DNA of 64,000 nt from JAKVBH01 sp049800955 (GCF_049800955.1 NZ_JBNAGA010000001.1:1240001-1304000); one strand, 5' to 3'. Positions 33,046-42,036 are shown, counted from the first letter of the stretch. Translations and numbers: made by a program. Notes: a model not told the origin generated them from the sequence alone.

Positions 33046-33669
33046 TCAGACAACGATCGTCAGGTCGCTCTCGGTGGCTTGATAGCTGGGTTTGCGCGCG
33101 CGGTCGCCTGCAAGAAGCGGCAGCAGAGCAAATTGAACATGGGCGGGCGCAATGTCCAACGCCTCGCCCAGGACCCGGGTTGTGGCTTGTGGGCCATCGA
33201 GGTGTCGCCACAGGATCGGATCGATTGAGATTGTGTCGGCGCTCGCCTGTATCTCAACACGGTTGGGCGCGAGGGAGATATCAATCCGACCGCCCCGACG
33301 CAGCGCCACCTCAGCGCATTGGATCGCCAGAAACGCCAGCTGCACATCGGTGCGCGACGCATCGCCATCACTGGGCCAGACGATTTGCAGACGCGTGCCG
33401 CGCGTCATGGCATCCAGAATGGAGCGCGTCTCCAGTGCTGAGACCTGCGCCATGTCATTGGCGGTCCCAAAGGCCACGCGGAAGAAACGGATCCGCGCAT
33501 TGGCATTGTCGCAGCTCTCGGAGATGAGCGACATTTCGGGCCCATCGCTCATGCCGCCCCCCAAAGAGACCAGTTCCAGCCCGTTGGAAATAGCCCCGAC
33601 AGGGCTAATTAGGTCATGACAGATGCGGGAGGCTATCAGCGTGGCGAGTTGTGTTCTATGGTCTTGCAT
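33046..33669 (-). CDS. chpT: ChpT-type histidine phosphotransferase
   Basis: 207 residues. The dimerisation/phosphotransfer helix has ASRICHDLISPVGAISNGLE with phosphoacceptor His18, followed by NANARIRFFRVAFG and a degenerate ATPase-like C-terminal half that lacks nucleotide-binding boxes. ChpT relays phosphate from CckA to CtrA and CpdR, controlling motility, gene-transfer-agent and other CtrA targets in Rhodobacterales. It is convergent with proA, with only 15 bp between them. GAGGGACC precedes the ATG. Confidence 0.9.
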   Translation of the reverse strand: MQDHRTQLATLIASRICHDLISPVGAISNGLELVSLGGGMSDGPEMSLISESCDNANARIRFFRVAFGTANDMAQVSALETRSILDAMTRGTRLQIVWPSDGDASRTDVQLAFLAIQCAEVALRRGGRIDISLAPNRVEIQASADTISIDPILWRHLDGPQATTRVLGEALDIAPAHVQFALLPLLAGDRARKPSYQATESDLTIVV

Positions 33670-33699
33670 GGTCCCTCAGGGTAGCGAAAGGCAATTGGT

Positions 33700-33888
33700 G
33701 TGAGCGTCGAGATCAACGCAATTTTGGAGCCGGGCATGCTCGTGAGACATCCCGACAAACCGGACTGGGGCATTGGTCAGGTCCAATCCAATATCGGGAA
33801 CAAGATCACTGTCAACTTTCGGGAAGCTGGCAAGATGGTCATTGATGGGGCCCGCATTGCGCTCGATCCGGTTTACGATCTGTCGTAA
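33700..33888 (+). CDS. DUF3553 domain protein
   Basis: 62 residues from a GTG. The core PGMLVRHPDKPDWGIGQVQS followed by NKITVNFREAGK is the small SH3-like DUF3553 domain, also found fused to helicases, with function unknown. It is divergent from chpT; an ATG at 33736 is a weaker alternative start. Confidence 0.85.
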   Translation: MSVEINAILEPGMLVRHPDKPDWGIGQVQSNIGNKITVNFREAGKMVIDGARIALDPVYDLS

Positions 33889-33898
33889 GTCGGCATGG

Positions 33899-33914
33899 TT
33901 AATGAGGCCTTAAC
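33899..33914 (+). promoter_or_regulatory. Candidate CtrA-binding site
   Basis: TTAATGAGGCCTTAAC is TTAA-N7-TTAAC, an exact match to the full CtrA box. It is intergenic, 94 bp before olsB and just after the DUF3553 gene; a further TTAACC half-site is nearby at about 33940-33945. Confidence 0.55.
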
Positions 33915-34007
33915 GTTCGTCGGACTTGGTCAAATAAGATTAACCTTGTGACATTGCGTGCCTTGGCGTGAGTGGTAGAAAGGCCCATCGAAAGCCAAGA
34001 GAATGCC

Positions 34008-34781
34008 ATGGCCCCCCAAGAGCCTCAATTTGATGTGCGACTGGCGCAAAGCGCGGAAGACGTGCGCGCTGCGCAGGCCCTGCGGTATGATGTTTTCGTG
34101 CGCGAGTTGGGCGGTGGCGGTGCGGATGTGGATCACGATCAATGCCTTGAGAAAGATCGCTTCGACCCTTTCGTTGACCATCTTCTGCTGCGCGATCATG
34201 CCCGCGACCATGCGCCCGTGGTGGGCGTTTACAGGGTGTTGCGCGATGATCAGGCGCGCGCGGCCGGTCAGTTTTACTCTGAGAGCGAATACGATCTGAG
34301 CGCGCTGAAGGCCTCGGGGCGCCGGTTGATGGAGCTGGGCCGCTCCTGTCTGCATGCGCAGTATCGCGGCGGGGCGGCCATGTTCCACCTCTGGCAAGCG
34401 CTTGCCGATTATGTCGCCGCGCATCAGATCGATATCCTGTTTGGCGTGGCGTCTTTTCACGGGACAAACGCCGCAGCGCTGGCCCAGCCCCTATCACTGC
34501 TGCACCACCGTCATCTTGCACCGCCGGCCTTGCGTGTCAGGGCCCGGGCAGAGCAGTATCACCCCATGGATTTGCTGCCTGAGGATCAGATCGACCGGAA
34601 ACAGGCCATGCTGGAGACGCCGGCGCTCATCAAAGCTTATCTGCGTCTCGGCGGCGTGGTGGGTGAAGGCGCGTGGACGGATCATGAGTTCAACACAACC
34701 GATGTCTGCCTGATTATGGATACGGCCCGGCTCAACGCGCGCCAGAAACAGATCTACACGAGCCCGCGAGGCCAGTCATGA
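34008..34781 (+). CDS. olsB: L-ornithine N(alpha)-acyltransferase
   Basis: 257 residues of the OlsB/hemolysin-like GNAT family. Conserved stretches are AQALRYDVFVRELGG, DHLLLRD, VGVYRVLRDDQAR, ELGRSCLHAQYRGGAAMFHLWQALADY and LFGVASFHGTNA. OlsB adds a 3-hydroxyacyl chain from ACP to ornithine, giving lyso-ornithine lipid, the first step to phosphate-free membrane lipids. The ATG at 34008 is preceded by AAGAGA. It overlaps olsA by four bases. Confidence 0.92.
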   Translation: MAPQEPQFDVRLAQSAEDVRAAQALRYDVFVRELGGGGADVDHDQCLEKDRFDPFVDHLLLRDHARDHAPVVGVYRVLRDDQARAAGQFYSESEYDLSALKASGRRLMELGRSCLHAQYRGGAAMFHLWQALADYVAAHQIDILFGVASFHGTNAAALAQPLSLLHHRHLAPPALRVRARAEQYHPMDLLPEDQIDRKQAMLETPALIKAYLRLGGVVGEGAWTDHEFNTTDVCLIMDTARLNARQKQIYTSPRGQS

Positions 34782-35614
34782 CCTTCTGGCCCGACGCACC
34801 GCCCGAACCCCCCGCGCCACGCTTCGGCGCGACAGACTGGCTGCGCATTGTGATCCGGGGTGTGTTTGTGGGCACGCTGACCTTCGGCGGCCTGGCCTTG
34901 TTGTTGCTTGTGCGGCTCATAGAGCGCCCGATCTTCGGGATGGCCCGCCCCGTGACGCCCTACATCACCAAGACCGTATGCCGGGGTGCGCTCTGGTTCA
35001 TGGGGATTACCTATGTGGTGCGCGGACGCGCCATGCAGGAGCGCGGCGCCATTGTCGCCAATCACGGGTCCTGGCTGGATATTTTCGTTCTGAATGCTGC
35101 CAAGCGCATCTACTTTGTCTCGAAAGCGGAAGTTGCGGGTTGGCCGGGGATCGGCTGGCTTGCGCGCGCCACCGGCACTGTCTTCATCGCGCGTGATCCC
35201 AGGCAGGCCCGCGCCCAGAAGGAGATTTTCGAACAACGTCTGCTTGCGGGGCATAAATTGCTTTTCTTCCCGGAAGGCACCTCTACCGATGGACGCGTGG
35301 TTTTGCCTTTTAAAACAACGCTTTTCGCCGCGTTCTTCACTGATGAGTTGCGCCATGAGCTGCATATCCAGCCGGTCACGGTGGCCTATCACGCGCCGCC
35401 CGGCGAAGGGGAACGGTTTTACGGATGGTGGGGCGACATGAGCTTCGGGCCGCATCTGCTCAAGGTTTTGGCTGCGCGGCGACAGGGGACCGCCGAGGTG
35501 ATCTATCATGCGCCTCTGCGCGTGGACGATTTCCCGAACCGGAAGACACTGGCCAAACATGCGGAAACTTTGGTCCGGTCCGGCCATGAAGCGGCGCTGC
35601 GCGGCTCTGCCTGA
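34778..35614 (+). CDS. olsA: Lyso-ornithine lipid O-acyltransferase
   Basis: 278 residues, PlsC superfamily. One N-terminal membrane helix (VFVGTLTFGGLALLLLV) precedes the acyltransferase motifs NHGSWLD (block I, H-x4-D) and FFPEGTST (block III). OlsA adds the second acyl chain to lyso-ornithine lipid; some also act on lysophosphatidate. Coupling to olsB makes the ornithine-lipid assignment firm. Confidence 0.92.
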   Translation: MTFWPDAPPEPPAPRFGATDWLRIVIRGVFVGTLTFGGLALLLLVRLIERPIFGMARPVTPYITKTVCRGALWFMGITYVVRGRAMQERGAIVANHGSWLDIFVLNAAKRIYFVSKAEVAGWPGIGWLARATGTVFIARDPRQARAQKEIFEQRLLAGHKLLFFPEGTSTDGRVVLPFKTTLFAAFFTDELRHELHIQPVTVAYHAPPGEGERFYGWWGDMSFGPHLLKVLAARRQGTAEVIYHAPLRVDDFPNRKTLAKHAETLVRSGHEAALRGSA

Positions 35615-35618
35615 GCGA

Positions 35619-36260
35619 TCAGTCTGACGCGATCAGCGCCGCCAGTGTTTGCAAATGCTCCAGCGGGCTTTCGTGATCCCAGATCTCGGCGCCCAGGCCA
35701 AAGAAGTCTGTCTTTGTCCGCAATGCCGCAATGCTCTCGGCATCCAGCTTGCCCTCCGCGACCACAGGCAATTCGATCATTTGAGACCACCACTCAAAGA
35801 GCTCCACATCCGCCTGTGCGCCATCGCCCAGCGGGCTGACCCCGACTGGGCCGAAACAGACGTAATCCGCGCCTGCCTCGCCAATATTCATGCCGTCATG
35901 GCGCGACGTGCCTGCATGGCCGCCCACGATCGCGTCCGGCCCCAGCCGTTTGCGGGCATCGCGAATGGCCTTCGCCCCGCCATGGGACAGATGGACGCCG
36001 TCGAGCCCCAACCGTTCTGCCAGCTGGATATGGGTGTCGATAACGAGTGCCACATCGCGTGGTTCCGTGACTTCGCGCAGCGCGTCCGCGGCGCGGATGA
36101 TCTTGTCCTCGTCATGGCTGGCCATCGCGAGGCGCAGGCAGGCGATGGGCACGCAATCCAAAGCGCTGGCGAGATCCCGGGGGAAACTCGACAGCTCGAA
36201 ACTGGATGGGGTGATCAGATAAATCTGCGGATGTTCCGCAGCGCTCTGGGACGTGGACAT
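35619..36260 (-). CDS. Thiamine-phosphate synthase family protein
   Basis: 213 residues, TIM barrel. IYLITPSSF starts the fold; LDGVHLSHGGAKAIRDARK, VGGHAGTSRHDGMNIGEAGADYV, CFGPVGVSP and VAEGKLDAESIAAL match the ThiE family. ThiE joins the pyrimidine and thiazole phosphates; however the usual ThiE phosphate-binding motifs are diverged (for example GHAGTSRH rather than G-x-S-x-H), so a TenI-like or other role is possible. ATG 36260 has GAGG upstream. It is convergent with olsA. Confidence 0.7.
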   Translation of the reverse strand: MSTSQSAAEHPQIYLITPSSFELSSFPRDLASALDCVPIACLRLAMASHDEDKIIRAADALREVTEPRDVALVIDTHIQLAERLGLDGVHLSHGGAKAIRDARKRLGPDAIVGGHAGTSRHDGMNIGEAGADYVCFGPVGVSPLGDGAQADVELFEWWSQMIELPVVAEGKLDAESIAALRTKTDFFGLGAEIWDHESPLEHLQTLAALIASD

Positions 36261-36414
36261 GCTGGACCTCACGCAAGTACTAAACGGGTGATAGCCCTTT
36301 GATCCGTCGGGGAAAAGGGGCAGGCGGCGGGATTTGCGTATTTGAGGCCAGAAGAAGCATCTGACACAACCTCAATGGATTGCGATGGCGCTTTGGCGCG
36401 CGTATCAGGGGCCC

Positions 36415-37182
36415 ATGACAGATGCTTTGACATATTCGGGCGAGCCGGCCTTCGTTTTGGTGCGCCCTCAAATGGGGGAAAACATCGGCGCGGCGGCGCG
36501 TGCGATGCTGAACTTTGGCCTGCAGCGCATGCACGTTGTCAGCCCGCGCGATGGCTGGCCCTCCGAGCGCGCCGTTGCCATGGCAAGCGGGGCCGGACGC
36601 GTGTTGGACGATGCGCAACTCCACAGCTCAGTGGCCGATGCCGTGGGCGATTGTTCTTTTGTGTTTGCCACGACGGCCCGACAGCGGGGTCTGACCAAGC
36701 CGGTGTTTTCGCCCGAAGAGGCCATGCGCGAGGCCGCGCGGCGCATTGGTAGGGGCGAGAAAGTGGGCGTGCTCTTTGGGCCCGAGCGTGCGGGCCTTGA
36801 GAATGAGGATATTGCGGTAGCCAATGCGATAGTCACGGTCCCGGTCAACCCGGCCTTTCCCTCTCTCAATCTGGCGCAATGTGTTTTGCTCACGGGCTAT
36901 GAGTGGCGCCGCGCGAGCGAGGCGGTGGCGGGCGAGATTGTCCCTCAGACAACCGAAATGGGTGGCGCGGATTGGGCGGAGACGATCGAGGTCGAAAAGC
37001 TTGCCGAGCATTACGAGGATCGTTTGGCGCAAGCAGGGTTTTTCTTTCCAGAGACCAAGGCGGCGCATATGAAGATCAATCTGCGCAACCTGTGGAGCCG
37101 CATGCCGCTCACGCGGGCGGATGTACAGATGCTGCATGGCGTGATGCGTCAAATGGTACGCTGGAAAGAGCGGGGCGAGTGA
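36415..37182 (+). CDS. SpoU/TrmH-type RNA methyltransferase (TrmJ-like)
   Basis: 255 residues. SPOUT motifs: VRPQMGENIGAAARAMLNFG (motif 1), VGVLFGPERAGLENEDI (motif 2) and VPVNPAFPSLNLAQCVLLTGYEW (motif 3), forming the knotted SAM site. The C-terminal helical tail resembles TrmJ, which 2'-O-methylates position 32 of tRNAs. The ATG at 36415 is preferred over 36385. Confidence 0.88.
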   Translation: MTDALTYSGEPAFVLVRPQMGENIGAAARAMLNFGLQRMHVVSPRDGWPSERAVAMASGAGRVLDDAQLHSSVADAVGDCSFVFATTARQRGLTKPVFSPEEAMREAARRIGRGEKVGVLFGPERAGLENEDIAVANAIVTVPVNPAFPSLNLAQCVLLTGYEWRRASEAVAGEIVPQTTEMGGADWAETIEVEKLAEHYEDRLAQAGFFFPETKAAHMKINLRNLWSRMPLTRADVQMLHGVMRQMVRWKERGE

Positions 37183-37209
37183 CTAGCTCGGTCTCAAAAG
37201 GATAAGTCG

Positions 37210-38349
37210 ATGAGCAAGAAACGCGCTATTTTTGAAGAGGTTGCCAACGCTGCGCCAAAAGAGGCGCCGGCTGTTGCAGGTGGGATTGATCGCGGGCGCG
37301 GCGGGGCGCGCCGGGGCATCAGGCTGTGGCTCATGATGTTGTTTGCCCTTGTGGTCGTGATGATTGCAGTCGGCGGTCTGACGCGGCTGACCGATAGCGG
37401 CCTCTCGATCACGGTCTGGGAGCCAATCAAGGGCGCCATTCCACCGCTCACAGCCGAGGAATGGCAGGCGGAGTTCGATCTCTACCGTGCGATCCCAGAG
37501 TACCAGTTGCAGAACAAGGGCATGACCATGGCCGAGTTCCAGTTCATCTACTGGTGGGAATGGGGCCACCGGCAATTGGGTCGCGTGATTGGTTTGGTCT
37601 GGGCGCTAGGGTTTTTCGGCTTCCTTGTTGCGCGCAAGATCCCCAAAGGCTGGAAATTGCGGCTCTTGGGGCTTGGGGTTCTGGGCGGCATGCAAGGGGC
37701 GATTGGCTGGTGGATGGTGGCCTCGGGCCTCACTGGCACGATGCTTGATGTGGCCTCCTACCGTCTGGCGACGCATCTGGGCCTGGCCTTTGTGATCCTC
37801 GGTCTCATCGCGTGGTACGTGTTCCTGCTGGGCCGCGAGGAGCGCGATCTGATGCAGGCGCGGCGTGTGCGGGAAGACAAGCTCTTTCGCATGGGCACAG
37901 GTCTGATGCATTTTGCTTTCCTGCAGATCCTCATTGGCGCGCTTGTGGCGGGCATTGATGCAGGGCGCAACTACACGGATTGGCCGCTTATGGCGGGTGC
38001 ATTCCTGCCGCCGGATCTGTTTGTTCTGGAGCCTTTGTGGCGCAATTTCTTCGAAGATGACGGCCTGGTGCAGTTCATGCACCGCATGGCGGGGTACGCG
38101 CTGTTTCTCTTTGGGCTGATTGTCTGGCTGCGCGCCCGGCGCTCACCTAATGCGCAGACCCGTTTTGGCTTTAATGCCGTGATGGCCGTGATGCTTCTGC
38201 AGATGACCCTGGGCGTGGCGACGGTCATGTATTCAGCGCCCTGGCATATCGCGATTGTGCACCAATTCGGCGCGGTGGTGCTTTGGGTGTTGATCTTGAG
38301 GGCGCGGTTTCTGGCCGGGTATCCTGCGTTTGAATCCGTGAGAGGTTAA
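37210..38349 (+). CDS. ctaA: Heme A synthase
   Basis: 379 residues, eight predicted helices. Landmarks are GGLTRLTDSGLSITVWEPIKG, EFQFIYWWEWGHRQLGRVIG, the middle-helix heme His in LATHLGLAF, and QFMHRMAGYALFL near the C-terminus, all matching the alphaproteobacterial type 2 CtaA. It oxidises the C8 methyl of heme O to a formyl group for cytochrome aa3 oxidase. It lies alone from other cta genes here. Confidence 0.95.
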   Translation: MSKKRAIFEEVANAAPKEAPAVAGGIDRGRGGARRGIRLWLMMLFALVVVMIAVGGLTRLTDSGLSITVWEPIKGAIPPLTAEEWQAEFDLYRAIPEYQLQNKGMTMAEFQFIYWWEWGHRQLGRVIGLVWALGFFGFLVARKIPKGWKLRLLGLGVLGGMQGAIGWWMVASGLTGTMLDVASYRLATHLGLAFVILGLIAWYVFLLGREERDLMQARRVREDKLFRMGTGLMHFAFLQILIGALVAGIDAGRNYTDWPLMAGAFLPPDLFVLEPLWRNFFEDDGLVQFMHRMAGYALFLFGLIVWLRARRSPNAQTRFGFNAVMAVMLLQMTLGVATVMYSAPWHIAIVHQFGAVVLWVLILRARFLAGYPAFESVRG

Positions 38350-38352
38350 ATC

Positions 38353-39828
38353 ATGAAAGCCTATGAGGAATTGATGGGCCACCAGCGCCAAACCGAGGCG
38401 CTGGGGCAGGTTGCGGGCCGCTTGGGCTGGGATCAGGAAACCATGATGCCCCGCGGCGCGGCCGAGCAGCGCGGCGAAGAGATGGCGGCCATGGAGGCTG
38501 TCTTGCATGCGCGGCGTACGGCACCCCAAGTGGGGGAGTGGCTGGCTGTACTGGAAGGCGCGGAACTTGATGAAGTTCAGGCCGCGCAAGTGGGTCATAT
38601 ACAGCGCAATTTCACCCGGGCGCGCAAGGTGCCCGCCGCGCTGGCGAGCAAGCTGGCGCAGGTGACGTCTGTGGCACAGGGCAAATGGGCTGCGGCGCGG
38701 GCAGAGGATGATTTCAAGGCCTTTGCGCCGGTCCTCGCGGAAGTGGTGCAGCTGCGTCAGGAAGAGGGCGCGGCCATTGCCGATGGTGGTGATGCCTATG
38801 ACGCATTGCTGCAGGATTATGAGCCGGGCGCCACGGCTGCAGAGCTTGAGCAGATGTTTGGCGCGCTGCGGCCGCGTCTGGTTGCTTTGCGTGAGAAGGT
38901 GCTTGCCCAGTCAGAGCCTGCCAATGTGCGCGGGCCGTTTGATGAGGCCATCCAGATGAAGCTCTCGCGCCAGATTGCCAAGGTTTTTGGCTATGACATG
39001 CGCATGGGGCGCGTTGACAAGGCGGTTCATCCGTTTTCCTCGGGGTCAGGCAATGACGTGCGTATCACGACACGTACGGACCCTGAGGATCCGTTCAATT
39101 GCCTCTATTCGACCATCCATGAGGTTGGCCACGCGGCCTATGAGCAAGGAATCGACAAGGCGTATCTGTTGACGCCGCTGGGCCGTGGGGTCTCCATGGG
39201 GGTGCATGAAAGCCAAAGCCGGATCTATGAGAACCAGCTTGGGCGCAGCCGTGCCTTTTGTGGCTGGCTCTTTGGCCAGATGCGTCAGGCCTTTGGCGAT
39301 ATCGGTGTGGCCGATGAGGACGCGTTTTATGCCGCGGTGAACCGTGTGAAGCGGGGCTATATCCGGACGGAAGCGGACGAGGTGCAGTATAATCTGCATG
39401 TCCTTTTGCGCTTTGATCTGGAGCGCGAGATGATCGCCGGACGATTGGCGCCTGAAGATCTGGAGGAGGCGTGGAACGCGCGGTTTGAGGCCGATTTCGG
39501 CTATGCGGTCGATCGTCCCTCAAACGGCTGTTTGCAGGATGTGCATTGGTCGGTCGGGCTCTTTGGCTATTTCGCGACCTACACGCTGGGCAATGTCTAT
39601 GCAGGATGTTTGAACCAGGCGCTGCGCGTGGCGGTGCCGGATCTGGAGGCCCAACTGGAGCGCGGAGATCTCGAGCAGGCAACAGCGTGGCTGCGCGAGG
39701 CGTTGCAGCAACATGGCGGGCGGTATGCGCCGCGTGACACCGTGGCGCGCGCTTGCGGATTTGAGCCGAGCGAGGGGCCTTTGCTTGACTACATCGATGC
39801 GAAGTTCGGCGCGCTCTACGGGCTCTAG
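38353..39828 (+). CDS. Carboxypeptidase M32 family
   Basis: 491 residues, usual for M32. The zinc motif HEVGHAAYEQG (HExxH) is preceded by DVRITTRTDPEDPFNCLYSTI, and GVHESQSRIYENQLGRS carries the third ligand Glu region. It has the TRxEADEVQYNLH-like segment (RTEADEVQYNLHVLLRF) of the family. It is a cytoplasmic metallocarboxypeptidase of broad specificity. It starts 3 bp after ctaA. Confidence 0.95.
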   Translation: MKAYEELMGHQRQTEALGQVAGRLGWDQETMMPRGAAEQRGEEMAAMEAVLHARRTAPQVGEWLAVLEGAELDEVQAAQVGHIQRNFTRARKVPAALASKLAQVTSVAQGKWAAARAEDDFKAFAPVLAEVVQLRQEEGAAIADGGDAYDALLQDYEPGATAAELEQMFGALRPRLVALREKVLAQSEPANVRGPFDEAIQMKLSRQIAKVFGYDMRMGRVDKAVHPFSSGSGNDVRITTRTDPEDPFNCLYSTIHEVGHAAYEQGIDKAYLLTPLGRGVSMGVHESQSRIYENQLGRSRAFCGWLFGQMRQAFGDIGVADEDAFYAAVNRVKRGYIRTEADEVQYNLHVLLRFDLEREMIAGRLAPEDLEEAWNARFEADFGYAVDRPSNGCLQDVHWSVGLFGYFATYTLGNVYAGCLNQALRVAVPDLEAQLERGDLEQATAWLREALQQHGGRYAPRDTVARACGFEPSEGPLLDYIDAKFGALYGL

Positions 39829-39859
39829 GGCGTTGGTGAAGCGTTAATCAATCTGGCGA

Positions 39860-40627
39860 CTAGAACATCATGCAATCTGCGCCCGGCTCCAAAGGCGCGC
39901 TGCCTGCGGGGAGAGTGGGCGCGTAGTCGAAGGTGACGATTTTCGCGCCGCCGTCAAACGCGATGAACAGCTGGTTGGACCCGGGGCGGATGGCGATGCC
40001 TTCGGGATCGGTGCCATATTCCAGCAGGCTGGCCTGCGCGAGAAGGTCGCCTTCGGCGGTGAATTCATAGAGGGCGTTGGTGCCTTCCCAATCATCCACG
40101 ATCAGCAGGTAGCCCGTGCGCGGATCAATGGCGATGCCTTGCGCCTCGCTGAGCGGGGGAGAGAGCGTCATGGTATCAACGCGGCGCAAAAGCGCGCCAT
40201 CGCGATCAAACCATGTGAGACGTTCCGGATCATCCTCAACCGTGACAAATTCGCCGCGCGCGTTCACCGCAATGCCTTCGACATCGCTGGCGCCGCCCTC
40301 CAGCGTAAAGGGCGCCCCCAAGGGCGTTCCGTCTTTCGTGAGGCGCTGCAAGCTGCCAAAGCCATCGCCGACAATGAGATGATTGCCCTCCAGCGCAATC
40401 GCCTTGATCCGAAACAAATCACTTGTGATGCGGCGGAGGTCGTCGCCCTGAAGGGTGACCAGAACAGCCTCAGGCCCTTCATTGGCAATCCACAGCCCGC
40501 AAAAGGTCGGGTCGTATTCGAGGCTTGCGGGCCTGTTGAGATCGTAGCGGCCCGTTTCACGCAGATCGAGCGCCTGCGCAGCGCAGGGGCTGAGGGCTAC
40601 CAGCAGTACAAGAGCGCGTCCAAACAT
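39860..40627 (-). CDS. Exported beta-propeller protein, SdiA-regulated/phytase-like
   Basis: 255 residues. A signal peptide (MFGRALVLLVALSPCAAQA) is followed by repeated blades each carrying xxEGIAxDxRxG-like sequences (VEGIAVNARGEFVTVEDD, AQGIAIDPRTGYLLIVDD, PEGIAIRPGSNQLFIAFD). It resembles SdiA-regulated or esterase-like phytase propellers; activity is unknown. ATG 40627 has GGGAGGAT upstream. It is divergent from coxC. Confidence 0.8.
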   Translation of the reverse strand: MFGRALVLLVALSPCAAQALDLRETGRYDLNRPASLEYDPTFCGLWIANEGPEAVLVTLQGDDLRRITSDLFRIKAIALEGNHLIVGDGFGSLQRLTKDGTPLGAPFTLEGGASDVEGIAVNARGEFVTVEDDPERLTWFDRDGALLRRVDTMTLSPPLSEAQGIAIDPRTGYLLIVDDWEGTNALYEFTAEGDLLAQASLLEYGTDPEGIAIRPGSNQLFIAFDGGAKIVTFDYAPTLPAGSAPLEPGADCMMF

Positions 40628-40761
40628 AGCGATCCTCCCGTTTAGGTACCTCAACACATGCGACGCGGCGCAAAATGGTCAAATCGAGGCTCTGTTTTTT
40701 GACCTGCGGGGTTGGGGGCTTACCATTGTTAACAGGTCTGTTTTGGGTATGCTTTCGCCAC

Positions 40762-41925
40762 ATGGAATATCTCGACGCCAACCACGACACGTTTCTGGTG
40801 ATCATGTCTTGCGTTGTGGCGCTTGTGGCGGGGTTCACAGGCCTGTCGTTGACCCGGGACCTGTCTCAAAAACCCATAGTGCAGCGGCAGATTTCCGTGG
40901 CGCTGGCGTCGGTGGCGCTCGGAGGGGGCATCTGGTCGATGCATTTCGTGGCGATGCTGGGTCTCGAGCTGCCGATTTTGTTCTACTACGATGCCGCGAT
41001 CACGCTTGTCTCGGCGCTGACCGCCATCATCGTGGTGGGGGCCGCCCTTGTGTTGCTGCATTTTGTGGAGCGTACGCCTTTGGTGATCACTGCGGCAGGC
41101 AGCATCGTGGGGATCGGCATTCTGGGCATGCATTACATCGGCATGGCCGGCTTGCAGCTCTGCCGCGCGATATACACGGTGCCGGGTGTGATCTTGTCGT
41201 CGCTCGTGGCGGTTGCGCTGTGCATCATGGCGTTTTGGGTGGCTTATGGGCGGCGTGAGAACCGAACGATCTTTCTTGGAACACTGTGCTTCGCGGTTGC
41301 GGTCTGCTCGGTGCATTTTCTCGCCATGGCAGGTACGCGATTTGAACAAGTGCCAAGCTTCGCGGAATTCGGGCCAACCATGAGCAATGAGTTCTTGGCC
41401 CTTGGTGTGATCTTCACAAGCTTCATCCTGTTTGGGACGTTCCTTTGGGTCAGCGTGACGTATCTGCTCAAACCTGCCGACCCTGCACCCTCGGACGACC
41501 GCAGCACGGCGCCTGTTCTTGAGCCTCTCGAGGCGACACAGCGAGGTGCGCCAGGCGTCTTTGAACCGCAGTCGCTTCAAATCCCCTGCGAACGGGACGG
41601 CGCGCGCGTGTTTGTCTCTCCGCAGGAAGTGGCCTTTGTGCGGGCGGACGGGCACTACACGCAGATTTATACTGAGCAAGATCGGCTGTTTTGCGCATGG
41701 CCCATCACGGAGGCGACGAAGCGTTTGATGAACACAGGCTTTCTGCAAACGCACCGCAGTTATCTCGTCAATCCAACCAAGGTTTTTCGCTTCGAGCGCT
41801 CCAAGGACAAAGGCCGCTGCATCTTTGCCTGCGCGGATTTACCGCCCGCGCCGGTCAGCCGTGGCAAGCTGAAAGGCATTCAGGATGCATTGGGTGCACA
41901 GCTCGGCGCATTTCGTGAGAGCTGA
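40762..41925 (+). CDS. coxC: MHYT-LytTR regulator of CO dehydrogenase genes
   Basis: 387 residues. The N-terminal half has seven membrane helices with the MHYT repeats (WSMHFVAMLG, GMHYIGMAGLQ, CSVHFLAMAG), proposed to bind copper and sense diatomic gases. A ~40-residue linker leads to a C-terminal LytTR DNA-binding domain (VSPQEVAFVRADGHYTQIYT, FLQTHRSYLVNPTKVFRFE, VSRGKLKGIQ). This architecture is that of CoxC and CoxH from CO-oxidising bacteria, so it probably activates coxMSL in response to CO. ATG 40762 is used; there is no good upstream ribosome-binding site. The end of the gene runs into a repeat array placed before coxM. Confidence 0.85.
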   Translation: MEYLDANHDTFLVIMSCVVALVAGFTGLSLTRDLSQKPIVQRQISVALASVALGGGIWSMHFVAMLGLELPILFYYDAAITLVSALTAIIVVGAALVLLHFVERTPLVITAAGSIVGIGILGMHYIGMAGLQLCRAIYTVPGVILSSLVAVALCIMAFWVAYGRRENRTIFLGTLCFAVAVCSVHFLAMAGTRFEQVPSFAEFGPTMSNEFLALGVIFTSFILFGTFLWVSVTYLLKPADPAPSDDRSTAPVLEPLEATQRGAPGVFEPQSLQIPCERDGARVFVSPQEVAFVRADGHYTQIYTEQDRLFCAWPITEATKRLMNTGFLQTHRSYLVNPTKVFRFERSKDKGRCIFACADLPPAPVSRGKLKGIQDALGAQLGAFRES

Positions 41926-41958
41926 GGCGCATTTCGTGCAAAACCCCTGCATTTCATG
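41887..41958 (+). promoter_or_regulatory. Phased GCATTTCRTG direct-repeat array, candidate CoxC (LytTR) operator
   Basis: Four copies start at 41887 (GCATTGGGTG), 41908 (GCATTTCGTG), 41929 (GCATTTCGTG) and 41949 (GCATTTCATG), with steps of 21, 21 and 20 bp, about two helical turns. Copies two and three share GCGCATTTCGTG. The first two lie in the 3' end of coxC. A weak TTGAAA (-35 type) starts at 41964, just after the array, and a fitting -10 is poor, as for activator-dependent promoters. LytTR regulators bind paired direct repeats of this length and spacing. Confidence 0.7.
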
Positions 41959-42036
41959 AGGTTTTGAAAGCCTGCGCCTGCGACATTGTGTCAGCGTCTT
42001 CTGAAACAGCACAATCGCTTTTTGGGAGGAGAGCCG

